A DNA stretch of 64,000 nt from Methylococcaceae bacterium (GCA_006844585.1 SPJM01000342.1:1-64000); one strand, 5' to 3'. Shown: positions 9,609 to 21,775, counted from the stretch's first letter. The notes: generated by a model from the letters alone, not told the origin. Numbers and translations are program-made.

Positions 9609-10964
9609 ATGGAGCTTCAATTAGCGGAAATAGCGGCTTTGTTGCAAGCGGAATACAACGGTGATGAAGGGGTTGTGAACAGCATTAGTATTGACACCCG
9701 AACCCTTAAAGCAGGCGCATTGTATATCGCTATCAAAGGTGAGCGATTTGACGGCCATGATTTTGTTAAACAGGCGGAACAGGCGGGCGCTTCGGCTTTA
9801 TTGGTGGAAAAAAAACTTGTCTCCGAGCTGCCGCAGTTGTTAGTCGAAGATACCCGCTTGGCGTTGGCTGAAATTGCCGGTGTTTGGCGCGACAGCATGC
9901 CGGTAAAAGTGGTCGGAGTTACCGGCAGCAACGGTAAAACGACGGTGAAAGAATTAATGGCGACGATTTTGAGCGTTGCCGATGGAACGCTGTTTACGCA
10001 GGGAAATTTGAATAATGATATAGGCGTACCTTTAACTTTATTAAGGTTGCAACTGGAACATCGCTATGCGGTGATCGAAATGGGCGCCAATCATTTGGGC
10101 GAGATTGCATATACCAGCGCTTACGCCAAGCCGGATGTGGCGGTGATTAATAATGTCGGCGCCGCCCATATTGAAGGTTTCGGCGACCTGCAAGGCGTCG
10201 CCCGGACTAAAGGCGAAATGATCGCCAATGTGCCGGAAGACGGCGCCGTGGTGCTTAATCGCGATGATGCTTTTTTTGAATATTGGTTGGGTTTGGCGGG
10301 ACAACGAAAAGTGGTGTCTTTCGGGCTGCATGAACAGGCCGATGTTCGGGCGCAACAGATTGATATGAAAATTGAAGATGGCGTTTTCGTTACTCAATTT
10401 GAATTATGCCTGGATGGACAATCGCATCCGATGCGTCTGCATTTGGCTGGCGAGCATAATGTTAAAAATGCATTGGCGGCGACTGCTGCTTGTTTGCAAT
10501 TGGGTATAGAAATAGCGCAGATTCGCCGCGGATTGTCGTTGATGAAACCGGTAGCCGGACGTTTGCAGCCGTTGATCGGCCAACAGGGCGAAATTATCAT
10601 TAATGATAGTTACAACGCCAACCCTTCATCCATGCAAGCGGCTTTGCAGGTATTGATGCAGTGTCCCGGAGAGCCTTGGGTGGCGATGGGGGCTTTCGGC
10701 GAATTAGGCGTTGATTCTGTCGCCATGCATCGAGAGATGGGCGAGTTGATGAAACAAATGGGCGTTCAACGCTTATGGGCGGTGGGCGAAGATGCGGCGG
10801 AAACGGTTGTAGGATTTGCAGACGGCGGGCGTTTTTTTCAATCGCATGAAGATTTGATTGCAGCCATGCAGGCTGAATTAACAGGACAACAAACAATTTT
10901 AATAAAAGGGTCGCGGGCGCAACAAATGGAAAAAGTGAGCGCAGCATTGGCGGCGAAGAGTTAG
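9609..10964 (+). CDS. murF: UDP-MurNAc-tripeptide:D-Ala-D-Ala ligase MurF
   Basis: [25 protein letters not shown] motif. Confidence 0.95.
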   Translation: MELQLAEIAALLQAEYNGDEGVVNSISIDTRTLKAGALYIAIKGERFDGHDFVKQAEQAGASALLVEKKLVSELPQLLVEDTRLALAEIAGVWRDSMPVKVVGVTGSNGKTTVKELMATILSVADGTLFTQGNLNNDIGVPLTLLRLQLEHRYAVIEMGANHLGEIAYTSAYAKPDVAVINNVGAAHIEGFGDLQGVARTKGEMIANVPEDGAVVLNRDDAFFEYWLGLAGQRKVVSFGLHEQADVRAQQIDMKIEDGVFVTQFELCLDGQSHPMRLHLAGEHNVKNALAATAACLQLGIEIAQIRRGLSLMKPVAGRLQPLIGQQGEIIINDSYNANPSSMQAALQVLMQCPGEPWVAMGAFGELGVDSVAMHREMGELMKQMGVQRLWAVGEDAAETVVGFADGGRFFQSHEDLIAAMQAELTGQQTILIKGSRAQQMEKVSAALAAKS

Positions 10965-10971
10965 GTTAACC

Positions 10972-12054
10972 ATGTTACTTTATTTGACAGAATACTTGAT
11001 GCAGTTTGATGGCGGTTTCAGAGTATTCCAATATTTGACTTTTAGGGCGATTTTAGGGGCTTTAACTGCCTTAGTGATCTCCTTAATTGTCGGGCCGACC
11101 ATGATCAGAAAACTGGAGATCGGCAAAATCGGCCAGAATGTGCGTGAAGAGGGTCCGGAAAGTCATTATGACAAAGCCGGGACGCCGACCATGGGCGGCA
11201 CATTAATCTTGGTTGCTATTTCGATTAGCACCTTATTATGGGGAGATTTGGATAACCGCTATGTTTGGGTGGTATTGTTCGTCACCATGAGTTTCGGCAT
11301 TATCGGTTTTGTTGATGATTACCGAAAATTGAAGAAAGGCAATAGTGATGGCCTGTCGGCTCGCGAAAAGTATTTATGGCAATCGATAACGGCCTTGGCG
11401 ACTGCAGTCTTTTTATATCAGACTGCAAGCGTTCCGGCGGAAACTCAATTTATCGTGCCGTTTTTTAAAGATGTCATTTTAGATATGGGCTTGTTTTACA
11501 TCGTGTTGACTTATTTTGTCATCGTCGGCGCCAGTAATGCGGTTAATTTAACCGATGGTCTGGATGGTTTGGCGATTATGCCGACTGTGATGATCGCCGC
11601 CGCCTTGGCGATTTTTGCCTATGTTTCAGGGAATTATAATTTTGCGGAATATCTGGCCATTCCCTTCCTGCCGGATTCCGGCGAATTAGTGGTTTTTTGC
11701 GCGGCTTTAGTGGGTTCCGGATTGGGCTTTTTATGGTTCAACACTTATCCGGCCATGGTGTTTATGGGCGATGTCGGCGCTTTGGCGCTGGGCGCAGCCT
11801 TGGGGGTTATTGCTGTATTGGTCAGGCAGGAAATTGTTTTAATGATTATGGGCGGCGTTTTCGTTATTGAGACTATTTCAGTGATCATACAGGTTGCTTC
11901 CTTTAAGTTAAGAGGCAAACGGGTTTTTTTAATGGCACCGATTCATCACCATTACGAAATGAAGGGATGGCCTGAGCCGCGCATTATTGTGCGATTCTGG
12001 ATTATCACCGTTATTTTGGTGTTGATCGGTTTGGCGACTTTGAAATTACGATAA
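10972..12054 (+). CDS. mraY: Phospho-MurNAc-pentapeptide transferase MraY
   Basis: [17 protein letters not shown] and [13 protein letters not shown] motifs. Confidence 0.96.
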   Translation: MLLYLTEYLMQFDGGFRVFQYLTFRAILGALTALVISLIVGPTMIRKLEIGKIGQNVREEGPESHYDKAGTPTMGGTLILVAISISTLLWGDLDNRYVWVVLFVTMSFGIIGFVDDYRKLKKGNSDGLSAREKYLWQSITALATAVFLYQTASVPAETQFIVPFFKDVILDMGLFYIVLTYFVIVGASNAVNLTDGLDGLAIMPTVMIAAALAIFAYVSGNYNFAEYLAIPFLPDSGELVVFCAALVGSGLGFLWFNTYPAMVFMGDVGALALGAALGVIAVLVRQEIVLMIMGGVFVIETISVIIQVASFKLRGKRVFLMAPIHHHYEMKGWPEPRIIVRFWIITVILVLIGLATLKLR

Positions 12055-12056
12055 TA

Positions 12057-13262
12057 ATGAATTTAACGACAATGACTTCAGCGCTGCGTTTCCCTTTCCA
12101 GCCAGGAAGAGTGGATACTGCCGTTCGCTTGAAATCATTGTATATCGATCCGTTTTTGTTATTGATCTGCTTAACATTGATAGGCATCGGTTTTGTTATG
12201 GTCGCTTCCTCGTCATTGCACTTGGGCAAGGAATACGCCGGGAATATTTTGATGTTTCCGAAGCGACAACTGATGAATATTGTGCTGGGACTGATTACCG
12301 CAAGCGTAGTGATTAATCTGCCGATGAAATTTTGGGAACAAACCAGCGCATGGCTGTTTATTTTTGGCATAGCTTTGTTGGTGATTGTGTTGATTCCCGG
12401 CGTCGGGGTTAATGTCAATAATAGCGTACGTTGGTTATCGCTATTCGGTATGCGCTTTCAAGTATCGGAGCTGGTTAAGTTTTTTACCGTTATCTATATG
12501 GCGGGATATTTGATGCGGCATATCGAAGATTTACAACAGTCTGCCTACGGCATCGTGAAGCCTTTGCTATTGTTGTCGATTGCCTGCGTTTTATTGTTGC
12601 AGCAGCCGGATTTCGGCGCATCCGTGGTTATCATGGTGATTGCCATGGGGATGATGTTTTTAGGCGGCGCTCAAATCAAGCAGTTTTTAATCTTGATTGC
12701 TTCGGTAGCGGCGATGGCGGCTTTGTTGATTTCCAGCTCAACGTATCGCGCTTCCCGGGTGATTTCTTTTTTAGATCCCTGGGCGGATGCTAAGGACGGC
12801 GGCTTTCAACTGACTCAGGCATTGATCTCTTTCGGACGCGGCGATGTGTTCGGAGTCGGTTTGGGCAATGGTTTGCAAAAATGGTTTTATGTGCCGGAAG
12901 CGCATACTGATTTTTTGTTTTCGGTGATGGCGGAAGAGTTGGGCCTGATTTCTGTCTTAACGGTGATTTTTTTATATGCATTGTTTTTTCGGCGCAGTTT
13001 TCAAATCGGCGAACAAGCCGCTGAATTGGGTTTTCAGTTCAATGCTTATGTCGCTTATGGAATTGCAATTTGGATGGGTTTCCAGTCTTTTGTCAATATG
13101 GGCGTGAATATGGGCGTGTTGCCGACTAAAGGCATTACTTTACCGTTTATGAGCTACGGCGGCAGCAGCATGTTGGTGATGTGTATAGCGATAGCGGTGT
13201 TATTCAGAATCAACAGCGAAAATCAAGCCTATCTTAATGCTAATGCAGCGAGGGCGGGATAA
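12057..13262 (+). CDS. ftsW: Lipid II polymerase / division protein FtsW
   Basis: SEDS family; QPDFGAS, AHTDFLFSVMAEELG and LPFMSYGGSS motifs. Confidence 0.94.
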   Translation: MNLTTMTSALRFPFQPGRVDTAVRLKSLYIDPFLLLICLTLIGIGFVMVASSSLHLGKEYAGNILMFPKRQLMNIVLGLITASVVINLPMKFWEQTSAWLFIFGIALLVIVLIPGVGVNVNNSVRWLSLFGMRFQVSELVKFFTVIYMAGYLMRHIEDLQQSAYGIVKPLLLLSIACVLLLQQPDFGASVVIMVIAMGMMFLGGAQIKQFLILIASVAAMAALLISSSTYRASRVISFLDPWADAKDGGFQLTQALISFGRGDVFGVGLGNGLQKWFYVPEAHTDFLFSVMAEELGLISVLTVIFLYALFFRRSFQIGEQAAELGFQFNAYVAYGIAIWMGFQSFVNMGVNMGVLPTKGITLPFMSYGGSSMLVMCIAIAVLFRINSENQAYLNANAARAG

Positions 13263-14317
13263 TGGCTAAGCGCATTGTCGTGATGGCCGGCGGCACCGGC
13301 GGACATATTTTTCCGGCTTTGGCGGTGGCTTTGTATTTGAAAGAACAGGGCTGGCAAGTCAGTTGGCTGGGCGTGCGGGAAAGTATGGAAAGTCATATCG
13401 TGCCGCAACATGAAATAGCAATGGATTGGATCTCGGCGGCGGGTATTCGCGGCAAAGGCGTTTTTGGCAAAGTAAAGGGTGTAATGAAAATGGCTTTAGC
13501 CAGTTTCCAAGCCTTCAATGCATTAAGAAGACGTAAACCGCATGTGGTGTTAGGTATGGGGGGATTTGTTTCAGTGCCGGGGGGAGTAATGGCGAGAATG
13601 TTGGGCATACCCCTGTTGATCCAGGAACAAAATCGCATTCCCGGCAGCGCCAACCGTTTATTGAAGCGCTGGGCGGCGGTTACGATCGAAGCATTTCCCG
13701 GCAGTTTTGCTGAGAGTATTCAGGCGATAGCGACCGGTAATCCATTGCGTAAAACATTTATGGATTTGCCGAAAATTGAAACATCAATTGATATTTCAGA
13801 TAGAGCTTTGCGGATTTTAGTGGTGGGCGGCAGTTTAGGCGCTCAGTTTTTAAATGAACATGTGCCGTCTTGTCTGGTGGGCTTGAAAGCCGAAGTAAAG
13901 CATCAAACCGGTCCGGTCATGGTTGAACAAGTTAAAGAAGTTTATCAATCGGCTCAAGCCTCTGCTGAGGTGATGGCTTTCATTGAAGATATGGTTTCCG
14001 CTTATCAATGGGCTGATTTAGTTATTTGTAGGGCGGGCGCAATGACCATCAGCGAACTGACGGCCACCGGCGCCCCGGCGATTTTGGTGCCTTTACCGCA
14101 TGCTATTGATGATCATCAAACCGCCAACGCCAAATATATGAGCGACAGCGGCGCAGCTGTTCTGTTGCCGCAAAATGAATGGAAGGAAGAAGCATTGATT
14201 AATGCAATCAATCAAATTAAAGCGAACCTGGCTGAATTTAGTCATCAAGCAAAAAAATTGGCGCGCTTAGACGCTACCCGACAAGTTGCGGAATTGTGTA
14301 TGCGGGAGGCTTCATAA
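13262..14317 (+). CDS. murG: UDP-GlcNAc:lipid II GlcNAc transferase MurG
   Basis: MAGGTGGHIFPALAVA; QEQNRIPGSANR. Confidence 0.95.
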   Translation: MAKRIVVMAGGTGGHIFPALAVALYLKEQGWQVSWLGVRESMESHIVPQHEIAMDWISAAGIRGKGVFGKVKGVMKMALASFQAFNALRRRKPHVVLGMGGFVSVPGGVMARMLGIPLLIQEQNRIPGSANRLLKRWAAVTIEAFPGSFAESIQAIATGNPLRKTFMDLPKIETSIDISDRALRILVVGGSLGAQFLNEHVPSCLVGLKAEVKHQTGPVMVEQVKEVYQSAQASAEVMAFIEDMVSAYQWADLVICRAGAMTISELTATGAPAILVPLPHAIDDHQTANAKYMSDSGAAVLLPQNEWKEEALINAINQIKANLAEFSHQAKKLARLDATRQVAELCMREAS

Positions 14318-15757
14318 ATGAATAGACCGGATATGTATCCCGCAGAGACGCTGGGCGATATAGATAAAATCCATTTTGTCGGGGTCGGCGGCACCGGGAT
14401 GAGCGGTATTGCTGAAGTATTGAGTAATTTGGGTTATAACGTTTCCGGTTCCGATATTAAAGAATCGGCGGTGACCCAACGATTGCAGCAGGCTGGGGTG
14501 ACAGTGTTTATCGGTCACAACGCGGAGAATGTGGAAGCGGTTGATGTGGTGGTTACTTCAACCGCGGTGGATAAAAAAAACCCGGAAGTGGCGGCAGCCT
14601 ATCAACAGCGGATTCCGGTAATTCCACGCGCGGAAATGTTGGCGGAACTCATGCGTTTTCGGTTCGGGATTGCTGTCGCCGGGACTCACGGTAAGACGAC
14701 GACCACCAGTTTGATCGCCAGTATTCTGGCGGAAGGCGATTTGGATCCGACTTTCGTCATCGGCGGCCGACTGAACAGCGCGGGCAGCAACGCTAAATTA
14801 GGTTTAGGTAAGTATTTGGTGGCTGAGGCGGATGAAAGTGATGCTTCCTTTCTGCATTTACAGCCGATGATCGCGATTGTCACCAATATCGATCAGGATC
14901 ATATGGAAACCTACGGCGGCAGCTATTACCGTTTAAAAGGCACTTTTATCGAGTTTTTGCATCATTTACCTTTTTATGGATTGGCGGTGATGTGTTTGGA
15001 TGATCCCGGCGCTAAAGAGATTCTGCCGGAAATTTCCAAACCGGTGAAAACCTATGGCGTCCATCAAGACGCTGATGTGCAGGCGATTGATATTCAGCAA
15101 TCCGGCATGCATACCCATTTCACCGTCAAGCGTTGGGATGATCATCAACCGTTACGGGTGACTTTGAACTTGCCGGGTTGGCATAACATGTTAAACGCCT
15201 TGGCGGCGATAACCGTGTCAACTTATATCGGCGTCGACGATCAGGCGATTATTAAAAGTCTGGCGGATTTTAAGGGAGTCGGACGTAGATTTCAGATCAA
15301 CGGCGATATTGCTTATGACCAGGGCAAACTGACCTTGGTTGATGATTACGGACATCATCCGCGCGAGTTGGCGGCGACTTTGGAAGCTATGCGTCAGGCT
15401 TGGCCGGAGCGGCGTTCGGTGGTGGTTTTTCAACCGCATCGCTATACCCGCACCCGCGATTTGTTTGAAGATTTTGTGCAAGTGTTGTCCACTGTTGATG
15501 TGTTGGTGTTGTTGGATATTTATTCAGCCGGCGAAGAGCCGATTAACGGCGCTGACTGCAAAGCTTTAAGCCGTTCTATCCGAGTTCGCGGTCAGGTTGA
15601 TCCGGTGTTTGTGCAAAACCGGGATGATTTGGCGGAAATCCTGGCCGGCATCGTGCAGGCGGATGATGTGGTTTTGACTATGGGAGCCGGTAATGTCGGC
15701 CAGATTGCCGCCGAATTGCCGGAAAAATTAGCCACAGCATTGAATAACAATGGATGA
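14318..15757 (+). CDS. murC: UDP-N-acetylmuramate-L-alanine ligase MurC
   Basis: [29 protein letters not shown]. Confidence 0.95.
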   Translation: MNRPDMYPAETLGDIDKIHFVGVGGTGMSGIAEVLSNLGYNVSGSDIKESAVTQRLQQAGVTVFIGHNAENVEAVDVVVTSTAVDKKNPEVAAAYQQRIPVIPRAEMLAELMRFRFGIAVAGTHGKTTTTSLIASILAEGDLDPTFVIGGRLNSAGSNAKLGLGKYLVAEADESDASFLHLQPMIAIVTNIDQDHMETYGGSYYRLKGTFIEFLHHLPFYGLAVMCLDDPGAKEILPEISKPVKTYGVHQDADVQAIDIQQSGMHTHFTVKRWDDHQPLRVTLNLPGWHNMLNALAAITVSTYIGVDDQAIIKSLADFKGVGRRFQINGDIAYDQGKLTLVDDYGHHPRELAATLEAMRQAWPERRSVVVFQPHRYTRTRDLFEDFVQVLSTVDVLVLLDIYSAGEEPINGADCKALSRSIRVRGQVDPVFVQNRDDLAEILAGIVQADDVVLTMGAGNVGQIAAELPEKLATALNNNG

Positions 15758-16637
15758 AAACATGTTGAAAGGCAAATTATTGGAAAACGAACCGCTGGCG
15801 AAATATACCAGTTGGCGAGTGGGCGGTCCGGCGGAACAAATGTATCTGCCGGAAGATAGGGATGATCTGATTTGCTTTATGCGTTCTTTATCCGATCAGC
15901 AAGCGGTTTATTGGATCGGTTTGGGTAGTAATTTATTAGTGCGCGACGGCGGCGTTAAAGGGGTGGTGATTAACACTCGCAATCGTTTGAAAGCGATGGA
16001 CTTGGCGGATGTAGACAAAATTTATGTGGAAGCCGGAGTGCCTTGCGCGCATGTCGCCCGGTTCAGCGTGGATTTGGGATTGCACGGCGCGGAGTTTTTG
16101 GCGGGCATTCCGGGCACCCTGGGCGGGGCTTTGAAAATGAATGCAGGCGCTTTTGGCGGCGAAACCTGGAATATTGTCGAGGCTGTGGAAATGGTTAACC
16201 AAAAGGGTGAAGTATTTAAGCGGTCGCCATCAGAGTTTGAGGTCAGCTATCGCTCGGTTAAAGGCCATGATGACGAATGGTTTTTGGCGGCGGAATTAAA
16301 ACTGAATAAGCACTGTGAAGAGGGTGGTTTAGACAAAATTAAAGAATTGCTGGAACGGCGTTCACTGACGCAACCGACAAATAAGCCTACTTGCGGATCG
16401 GTGTTTAAGAACCCGGAAGGAGACCATGCTGCGCGCTTAATTGAACAAAGTGGTTTAAAAGGCCACTGCATAGGCGGCGCTTGCGTATCTCAAAAGCATG
16501 CTAATTTTATTGAAAATATGGGGGATGCTAAAGCGTCGGATATTGAACAGTTGATTGCCTATATCCAATTGCAGGTCATGCATCAGCAAGGCATTAGTTT
16601 AGAAACCGAGGTTTGCCGAGTGGGAGAGCCGAAGTGA
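15750..16637 (+). CDS. murB: UDP-N-acetylenolpyruvoylglucosamine reductase MurB
   Basis: [50 protein letters not shown]. Confidence 0.94.
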   Translation: MDENMLKGKLLENEPLAKYTSWRVGGPAEQMYLPEDRDDLICFMRSLSDQQAVYWIGLGSNLLVRDGGVKGVVINTRNRLKAMDLADVDKIYVEAGVPCAHVARFSVDLGLHGAEFLAGIPGTLGGALKMNAGAFGGETWNIVEAVEMVNQKGEVFKRSPSEFEVSYRSVKGHDDEWFLAAELKLNKHCEEGGLDKIKELLERRSLTQPTNKPTCGSVFKNPEGDHAARLIEQSGLKGHCIGGACVSQKHANFIENMGDAKASDIEQLIAYIQLQVMHQQGISLETEVCRVGEPK

Positions 16638-17563
16638 AGCCATTAAAAGTTAAAGACGCTGCTGAATTCGGTAAAGTCGCGGTATTGATGGGTGGCGCAG
16701 CGGCGGAAAGGGAAATTTCATTGAACAGTGGTCGTGAGGTATATCAAGCCTTATTGAATAAAGGCGTTGATGCGGTGGCTGTTGATGTTAAAGATCGGTT
16801 GATTGAGACATTGCAACAACAACAGTTTGACCGGGTGTTCAATATTATCCACGGGCGTGGCGGCGAAGACGGTGTTTTACAAAGCGTCTTGCAAGTGATG
16901 GGCATTCCCTACACGGGCTCAAAAGTATTGGCTTCGGCATTGGCGATGGACAAAGTGAGAACTAAACAATGTTGGCAGGGAATGGGTTTGCCGACGCCGC
17001 CGTGGATGGTGTTGCGGCATGAGGGCCAATTAGATGATTGCATTGCGGCATTGGGTTTTCCGATGATTGTCAAGCCGTCGCTGGAAGGCTCCAGTTTAGG
17101 AATGAATAAAGCGGAAAACAGGGAACAGTTAATCAGCGCTTTTCGGGAAGCGGCTGAATTTGATTGCGATGTCTATGCCGAGAAATGGTTGAACGGTCGT
17201 GAATACACGGTGGCGGTTTTGGATGGCGAAGCTTTACCGGTCATTGGTTTGGAAACCCCGAATGCCTTTTATGATTATCAGGCTAAATATCAGGCTGAAA
17301 CGACTCAATATCATTGTCCTTGCGACTTGAGTGATGAACGGGAAAAACAAATGCAAAGCTTGGCCCTTGCCGCCGTTGAAGGCGTATGCGTCAGCGGTTG
17401 GGGGCGGGTTGATGCTTTTATCGATGAGTTTGATGAGATGCAATTGATTGAAGTCAATACTGTGCCGGGTATGACCGATCATAGTTTAGTACCGATGGCG
17501 GCGAAAGCTATAGGTATTTCGTTCGATGAATTGGTCTGGCGGATTCTTGAGACCAGTTTGTAA
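16634..17563 (+). CDS. ddl: D-alanine-D-alanine ligase
   Basis: VLMGGAAAEREISLNSG; ATP-grasp; EVNTVPGMTDHSLVP. Probable GTG start at 16634 overlapping the murB stop (GTGA). Confidence 0.93.
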   Translation: MKPLKVKDAAEFGKVAVLMGGAAAEREISLNSGREVYQALLNKGVDAVAVDVKDRLIETLQQQQFDRVFNIIHGRGGEDGVLQSVLQVMGIPYTGSKVLASALAMDKVRTKQCWQGMGLPTPPWMVLRHEGQLDDCIAALGFPMIVKPSLEGSSLGMNKAENREQLISAFREAAEFDCDVYAEKWLNGREYTVAVLDGEALPVIGLETPNAFYDYQAKYQAETTQYHCPCDLSDEREKQMQSLALAAVEGVCVSGWGRVDAFIDEFDEMQLIEVNTVPGMTDHSLVPMAAKAIGISFDELVWRILETSL

Positions 17564-17586
17564 ACGGATGATGGCGGGGTCTGAAC

Positions 17587-18360
17587 GTGTTTGCTTTAGC
17601 CCATTGCAAGTATCCGGCGTTGCTGTTGATCAGCCTGTTTTTGTTAATGACAGGATGGCGTGGAATAAAAAATAACGGCCATGATTTGATGCCGGTGAGA
17701 TATGTCAGAATCGAAGGAGCGTTTCAATATATCAAAAAAGAACGCATACAAGCGGTCTTGGAGCCGTTGTTGGAACAAGGATTTTACAATGTGGATTTGA
17801 GAAGGGTTAAACACGCTGTTGAGGTGTTGCCTTGGGCTGATCAGGTTGTTGTGCAAAGGATTTGGCCGGATGCGGTCAAGATCGACATTGCTGAACAACA
17901 GCCGGTTGCGCGTTGGGGCGATAATCGCTTGGTCAATGCGGAAGGCGATTTGTTTAGCCCCGAAACGATGTCCGGGTTTGAAGTTTTACCGGTGATTGAG
18001 GCCGACGAGAGAGAAGTGAAACGGTTATTGGAAAAAATGAATGAATTAAACTTTTTCTTTGCTGATCATGGCCTGCAAATGTCGGCTTTTGAAGTGAATG
18101 AAAGACAGTCATGGAGGCTGACATTGAGTGACGGCTTGCAGATTATCGCCGGGCGAAATCAACCGTTATTGAAAATACAGAGGTTTTTGAATACGCGGAC
18201 ATTATTAGGTCGGCGACAAATGGATAAAATCGCTAAAGCGGATTTGAGATACCCGAATGGTTACGCGCTGACATGGAAGCGGGGGAGTGAAACAATAAAT
18301 TGGCGGCAAGTGATACAGCAAAGCAATACGGCGACGGCAAAAAGAGCAAAAAATGGCTAA
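17587..18360 (+). CDS. ftsQ: Cell division protein FtsQ
   Basis: One TM, POTRA-like region (YVRIEGAFQYIKKERIQAVLEPLL), between ddl and ftsA; GTG start. Confidence 0.87.
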   Translation: MFALAHCKYPALLLISLFLLMTGWRGIKNNGHDLMPVRYVRIEGAFQYIKKERIQAVLEPLLEQGFYNVDLRRVKHAVEVLPWADQVVVQRIWPDAVKIDIAEQQPVARWGDNRLVNAEGDLFSPETMSGFEVLPVIEADEREVKRLLEKMNELNFFFADHGLQMSAFEVNERQSWRLTLSDGLQIIAGRNQPLLKIQRFLNTRTLLGRRQMDKIAKADLRYPNGYALTWKRGSETINWRQVIQQSNTATAKRAKNG

Positions 18361-19579
18361 AAAGACAGAACGAAATATTTTGGTTGGATTGGATATCGGT
18401 ACATCCAAAGTTGCGGCTGTGGTCGGAGAGTGTGTTAATCATGATGAGTTGGAGATTATCGGCATCGGTTTAGCGCCGTCGAAAGGTTTGAAAAAAGGCG
18501 TGGTGGTTAATTTGGAATCTACTGTGCATTCGATTCAACGCGCGGTGGAAGAGGCTGAATTAATGGCCGGTTGTCAAATCAAGTCGGTGTTTGCCGGTAT
18601 TGCGGGCAGTCATATTAAAAGTCTTAATTCCCACGGTATTGTGGCGATTAAGGACAAAGAAGTTATGCAGCAAGATATTGATCGGGTGATTGATTCGGCG
18701 AGGGCTGTGGCGATTCCGGCGGATCAGAAGATATTGCACATTTTGCCGCAGGAATTCGTTATTGATCAGCAGGAAGGCATTAAGGAACCGATAGGGATGT
18801 CGGGGATACGCTTGGAAGCTAAAGTACATATGGTGACCGGAAGCGTCAGCGCCGCGCAAAACATTATTAAATGTATTCGCCGCTGTGAGCTGGAAGTGGA
18901 TGATATTGTTTTGGAACAATTAGCTTCCTGCACATCGGTGCTGACCGATGATGAAAAAGAGTTAGGCGTTTGTTTAATTGATATCGGCGGCGGCACCACC
19001 GATATTGCTATTTTTTCAGAAGGCGCGATTCGTCATACTGCGGTGATTCCGATTGCCGGCGACCAGGTCACGAATGACATAGCGGTGGCTTTACGAACGC
19101 CGACCAAGAACGCTGAAGAAATTAAGAAGGGATACGCCTATGCATTAACACAATTGGCTGATGCTGAATTGTTGATTGATGTGCCGAGTATCGGCGATAG
19201 AGATCCTCGCAAAATTTCGGCGCAGAGTTTGGCGGAAATCGTTGAACCGCGCTACGAAGAATTGATGCTGTTGGTGCAATCAGAATTGCGGCGCAGCGGA
19301 TATGAAGACTTGATTGCCGCCGGCATGGTGTTGACCGGCGGCAGTTCAAAAATAAAAGGGTTAAGCGATCTGGCGGAGGAAGTTTTCCATATGCCGGTGA
19401 GAGTCGGCGTACCGCAATATGTTTCAGGGCTGACGGATGTAGTGCGTAACCCGGTTTTTTCAACAGGCGTCGGTCTGTTGTTATATGGAAGAGAGCATCA
19501 TGGGAGAGGCGAAAGGCTGAGTGATGAGGGCGCCGGCATACTAGCGAAGATGAAAAATTGGTTTCAGGGGAATTTTTAA
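18353..19579 (+). CDS. ftsA: Cell division protein FtsA
   Basis: NILVGLDIGTSKVAAVVGE; DIGGGTTDIAIF; C-terminal amphipathic helix KMKNWFQGNF. Confidence 0.96.
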   Translation: MAKKTERNILVGLDIGTSKVAAVVGECVNHDELEIIGIGLAPSKGLKKGVVVNLESTVHSIQRAVEEAELMAGCQIKSVFAGIAGSHIKSLNSHGIVAIKDKEVMQQDIDRVIDSARAVAIPADQKILHILPQEFVIDQQEGIKEPIGMSGIRLEAKVHMVTGSVSAAQNIIKCIRRCELEVDDIVLEQLASCTSVLTDDEKELGVCLIDIGGGTTDIAIFSEGAIRHTAVIPIAGDQVTNDIAVALRTPTKNAEEIKKGYAYALTQLADAELLIDVPSIGDRDPRKISAQSLAEIVEPRYEELMLLVQSELRRSGYEDLIAAGMVLTGGSSKIKGLSDLAEEVFHMPVRVGVPQYVSGLTDVVRNPVFSTGVGLLLYGREHHGRGERLSDEGAGILAKMKNWFQGNF

Positions 19580-19614
19580 AATAGCTTTATTAAAGGGTTT
19601 AGAGGTATTTGGAG

Positions 19615-20769
19615 ATGAAATACGAATTAGTGGATATGTGTAGTGAGAATGCCGTCATCAAGGTTATTGGCGTCGGTGGAGGTGGTGGAAATGCGGTTGA
19701 CCATATGGTTGAAGGTGAAATCGACGGCGTAGAGTTTATTTGTGCGAATACCGATGCTCAAGCCTTAAGAGGTTTGAATGTCGAAACGAAAATTCAATTA
19801 GGCGTCGAGCTGACAAAGGGCTTGGGCGCAGGCACTCGACCGGAAGTCGGCAAGATGGCGGCGGAAGAAAATAAGGATCGAATCAAAGAAGTCATTGAAG
19901 ACGCCGATATGATCTTTTTGACTGCCGGAATGGGCGGCGGCACCGGTACTGGCGCGATTTCAGTCATTGCGGAAGTTGCCAGAGAAATAGGCGTGTTGAC
20001 GGTGGCGGTCGTGACTAAACCTTTTGAGTTTGAAGGGCAAAAGAAAAAAGCTGTTGCCGAAGAAGGTTTGAAAGAATTGGAAAATCATGTGGATTCTTTG
20101 ATTGTGATTCCAAACGAAAAATTATTACCGGTATTAGGCAATAATTTATCTTTGACCAATGCCTTTAAAGAAGCCAATAACGTGTTATTTGATGCGGTGC
20201 AGGGTATTACTGAGCTGATTACCCATCCGGGATTGATCAATGTCGATTTTGCCGATGTCAAAACAGTGATGAGTAATATGGGCGCGGCGATTATGGGCAC
20301 TGGTTTGTCGGAAGGCGAAACCCGCGCCAGAGAAGCGGCCGAAAAAGCCATTGCTTGTCCGTTATTGGAAGATGTCAATTTGCAAGGTGCAAAGGGAATT
20401 CTGGTGAATATTACCGCCTCCGATTTGGATTTGAATGAATTCAATGAAATCGGCGGTATTATGAATACTTTTGCTTCCCCGGATGCTGATATTAAAATCG
20501 GTTGCGCCGATAATCCAAATATGGGCAACGGTATTAAGGTAACGGTTGTCGCTACCGGCATGGGGCAGACGCAAGCGGCCAGCGCACCGGTTAAATTAGT
20601 GCAGAAAGCAAGTAACGGCGAGGTGAATTACGGGCAACTGGATAAACCGACCGTTATTCGTCAGAATAAACAGGAAACGCGGGAAAACAGATTTGGCGCG
20701 CAGCCCAAGGATGATCAAGATATGCAATACTTAGATGTGCCGGCTTTTTTAAGACGGCAAGCAGATTAA
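19615..20769 (+). CDS. ftsZ: Cell division protein FtsZ
   Basis: IKVIGVGGGGGNAVDHM; tubulin signature GGGTGTGA; C-terminal peptide LDVPAFLRRQAD. Confidence 0.97.
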   Translation: MKYELVDMCSENAVIKVIGVGGGGGNAVDHMVEGEIDGVEFICANTDAQALRGLNVETKIQLGVELTKGLGAGTRPEVGKMAAEENKDRIKEVIEDADMIFLTAGMGGGTGTGAISVIAEVAREIGVLTVAVVTKPFEFEGQKKKAVAEEGLKELENHVDSLIVIPNEKLLPVLGNNLSLTNAFKEANNVLFDAVQGITELITHPGLINVDFADVKTVMSNMGAAIMGTGLSEGETRAREAAEKAIACPLLEDVNLQGAKGILVNITASDLDLNEFNEIGGIMNTFASPDADIKIGCADNPNMGNGIKVTVVATGMGQTQAASAPVKLVQKASNGEVNYGQLDKPTVIRQNKQETRENRFGAQPKDDQDMQYLDVPAFLRRQAD

Positions 20770-20848
20770 TCAAAAAAATGAAAGCCCCACTGGGGCATGG
20801 CGACTATGTTAAAATTACGCTTTTGCCTTGGAAAAGGTTGCAATTTTT

Positions 20849-21775
20849 ATGATTAAACAGCGTACATTAAAGAATACCATCAGGGCGACCGGTGTTGGTT
20901 TACATTCGGGGGATAAGATTTATTTAACTTTACACCCTTCAGAACCCAATACCGGTATCCGCTTTCGTCGTGTAGATCTTGATGAACCGGTTATGATAGA
21001 AGCCAAGCCGGAAAATGTGGGTGAAACCATGTTATCGACGACTTTGGCGAAACAAGGCGTTAAAGTCGCCACGGTTGAACATTTGCTTTCCGCGATGGCG
21101 GGTTTGGGCGTTGATAACGCGGTGATTGATGTTAACGCCGCTGAAGTTCCGATTATGGACGGCAGCGCAGGTCCCTTCGTTTTTTTAATTCAGTCGGCGG
21201 GCGTGAGCGAGCAGGAAGCGCCCAAGCAATATATCCGGATAAAAAAAACCGTGCGGGTGGAAGAAGGCGATAAATGGGCGGCTTTCGAACCTTTCGACGG
21301 TTTCAAAGTGACGTTTACCATCGACTTTGAACACCCGGCTTTTTCAGATCATTTAAAAACTGCGTCAATGGATTTTTCTTCCACTACTTTTGTGAAGGAA
21401 GTCAGTCGAGCCAGAACTTTTGGATTCATGAAAGATATTGAATTTCTAAGACAAAATAATTTGGCCCTAGGCGGTAGTTTGGATAACGCTATTGTAGTTG
21501 ATGATGACAAAGTGTTGAACGAAGACGGGTTGCGATATGCGGATGAATTTGTCAAACATAAAATTCTGGATGCAATCGGCGATTTATATTTATTGGGGCA
21601 TAGCTTGATAGGCGAATTCAAAGGTTTTAAATCCGGTCATGCCTTGAATAATAAATTGTTGTTGGAATTGGTCAATACTCCGGATGCTTGGGAGATGGTC
21701 GAATTTGAAAGCGAAGAGGAAGCGCCGATTTCCTTTATGTTGTCAGCGCAAACGCCGATTCCGCCGTTGCAATAA
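20849..21775 (+). CDS. lpxC: UDP-3-O-acyl-N-acetylglucosamine deacetylase LpxC
   Basis: [47 protein letters not shown] at 20849 preferred to TTG 20828. Confidence 0.96.
   Translation: MIKQRTLKNTIRATGVGLHSGDKIYLTLHPSEPNTGIRFRRVDLDEPVMIEAKPENVGETMLSTTLAKQGVKVATVEHLLSAMAGLGVDNAVIDVNAAEVPIMDGSAGPFVFLIQSAGVSEQEAPKQYIRIKKTVRVEEGDKWAAFEPFDGFKVTFTIDFEHPAFSDHLKTASMDFSSTTFVKEVSRARTFGFMKDIEFLRQNNLALGGSLDNAIVVDDDKVLNEDGLRYADEFVKHKILDAIGDLYLLGHSLIGEFKGFKSGHALNNKLLLELVNTPDAWEMVEFESEEEAPISFMLSAQTPIPPLQ

Noticed and set aside
10041-10947. Chain of antisense ORFs (10041..10397, 10394..10600, 10600..10947) opposite murF
   Set aside because: Complement of a confident CDS; no recognisable domains.
20085-20561. 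158-aa antisense ORF within ftsZ
   Set aside because: Fully inside the strongly supported ftsZ gene; composition is a by-product of the opposite frame.
20784-20796. GCCCC-act-GGGGC hairpin between ftsZ and lpxC
   Set aside because: No T-tract on the plus strand; only A-rich sequence upstream; too weak to call an attenuator or terminator.
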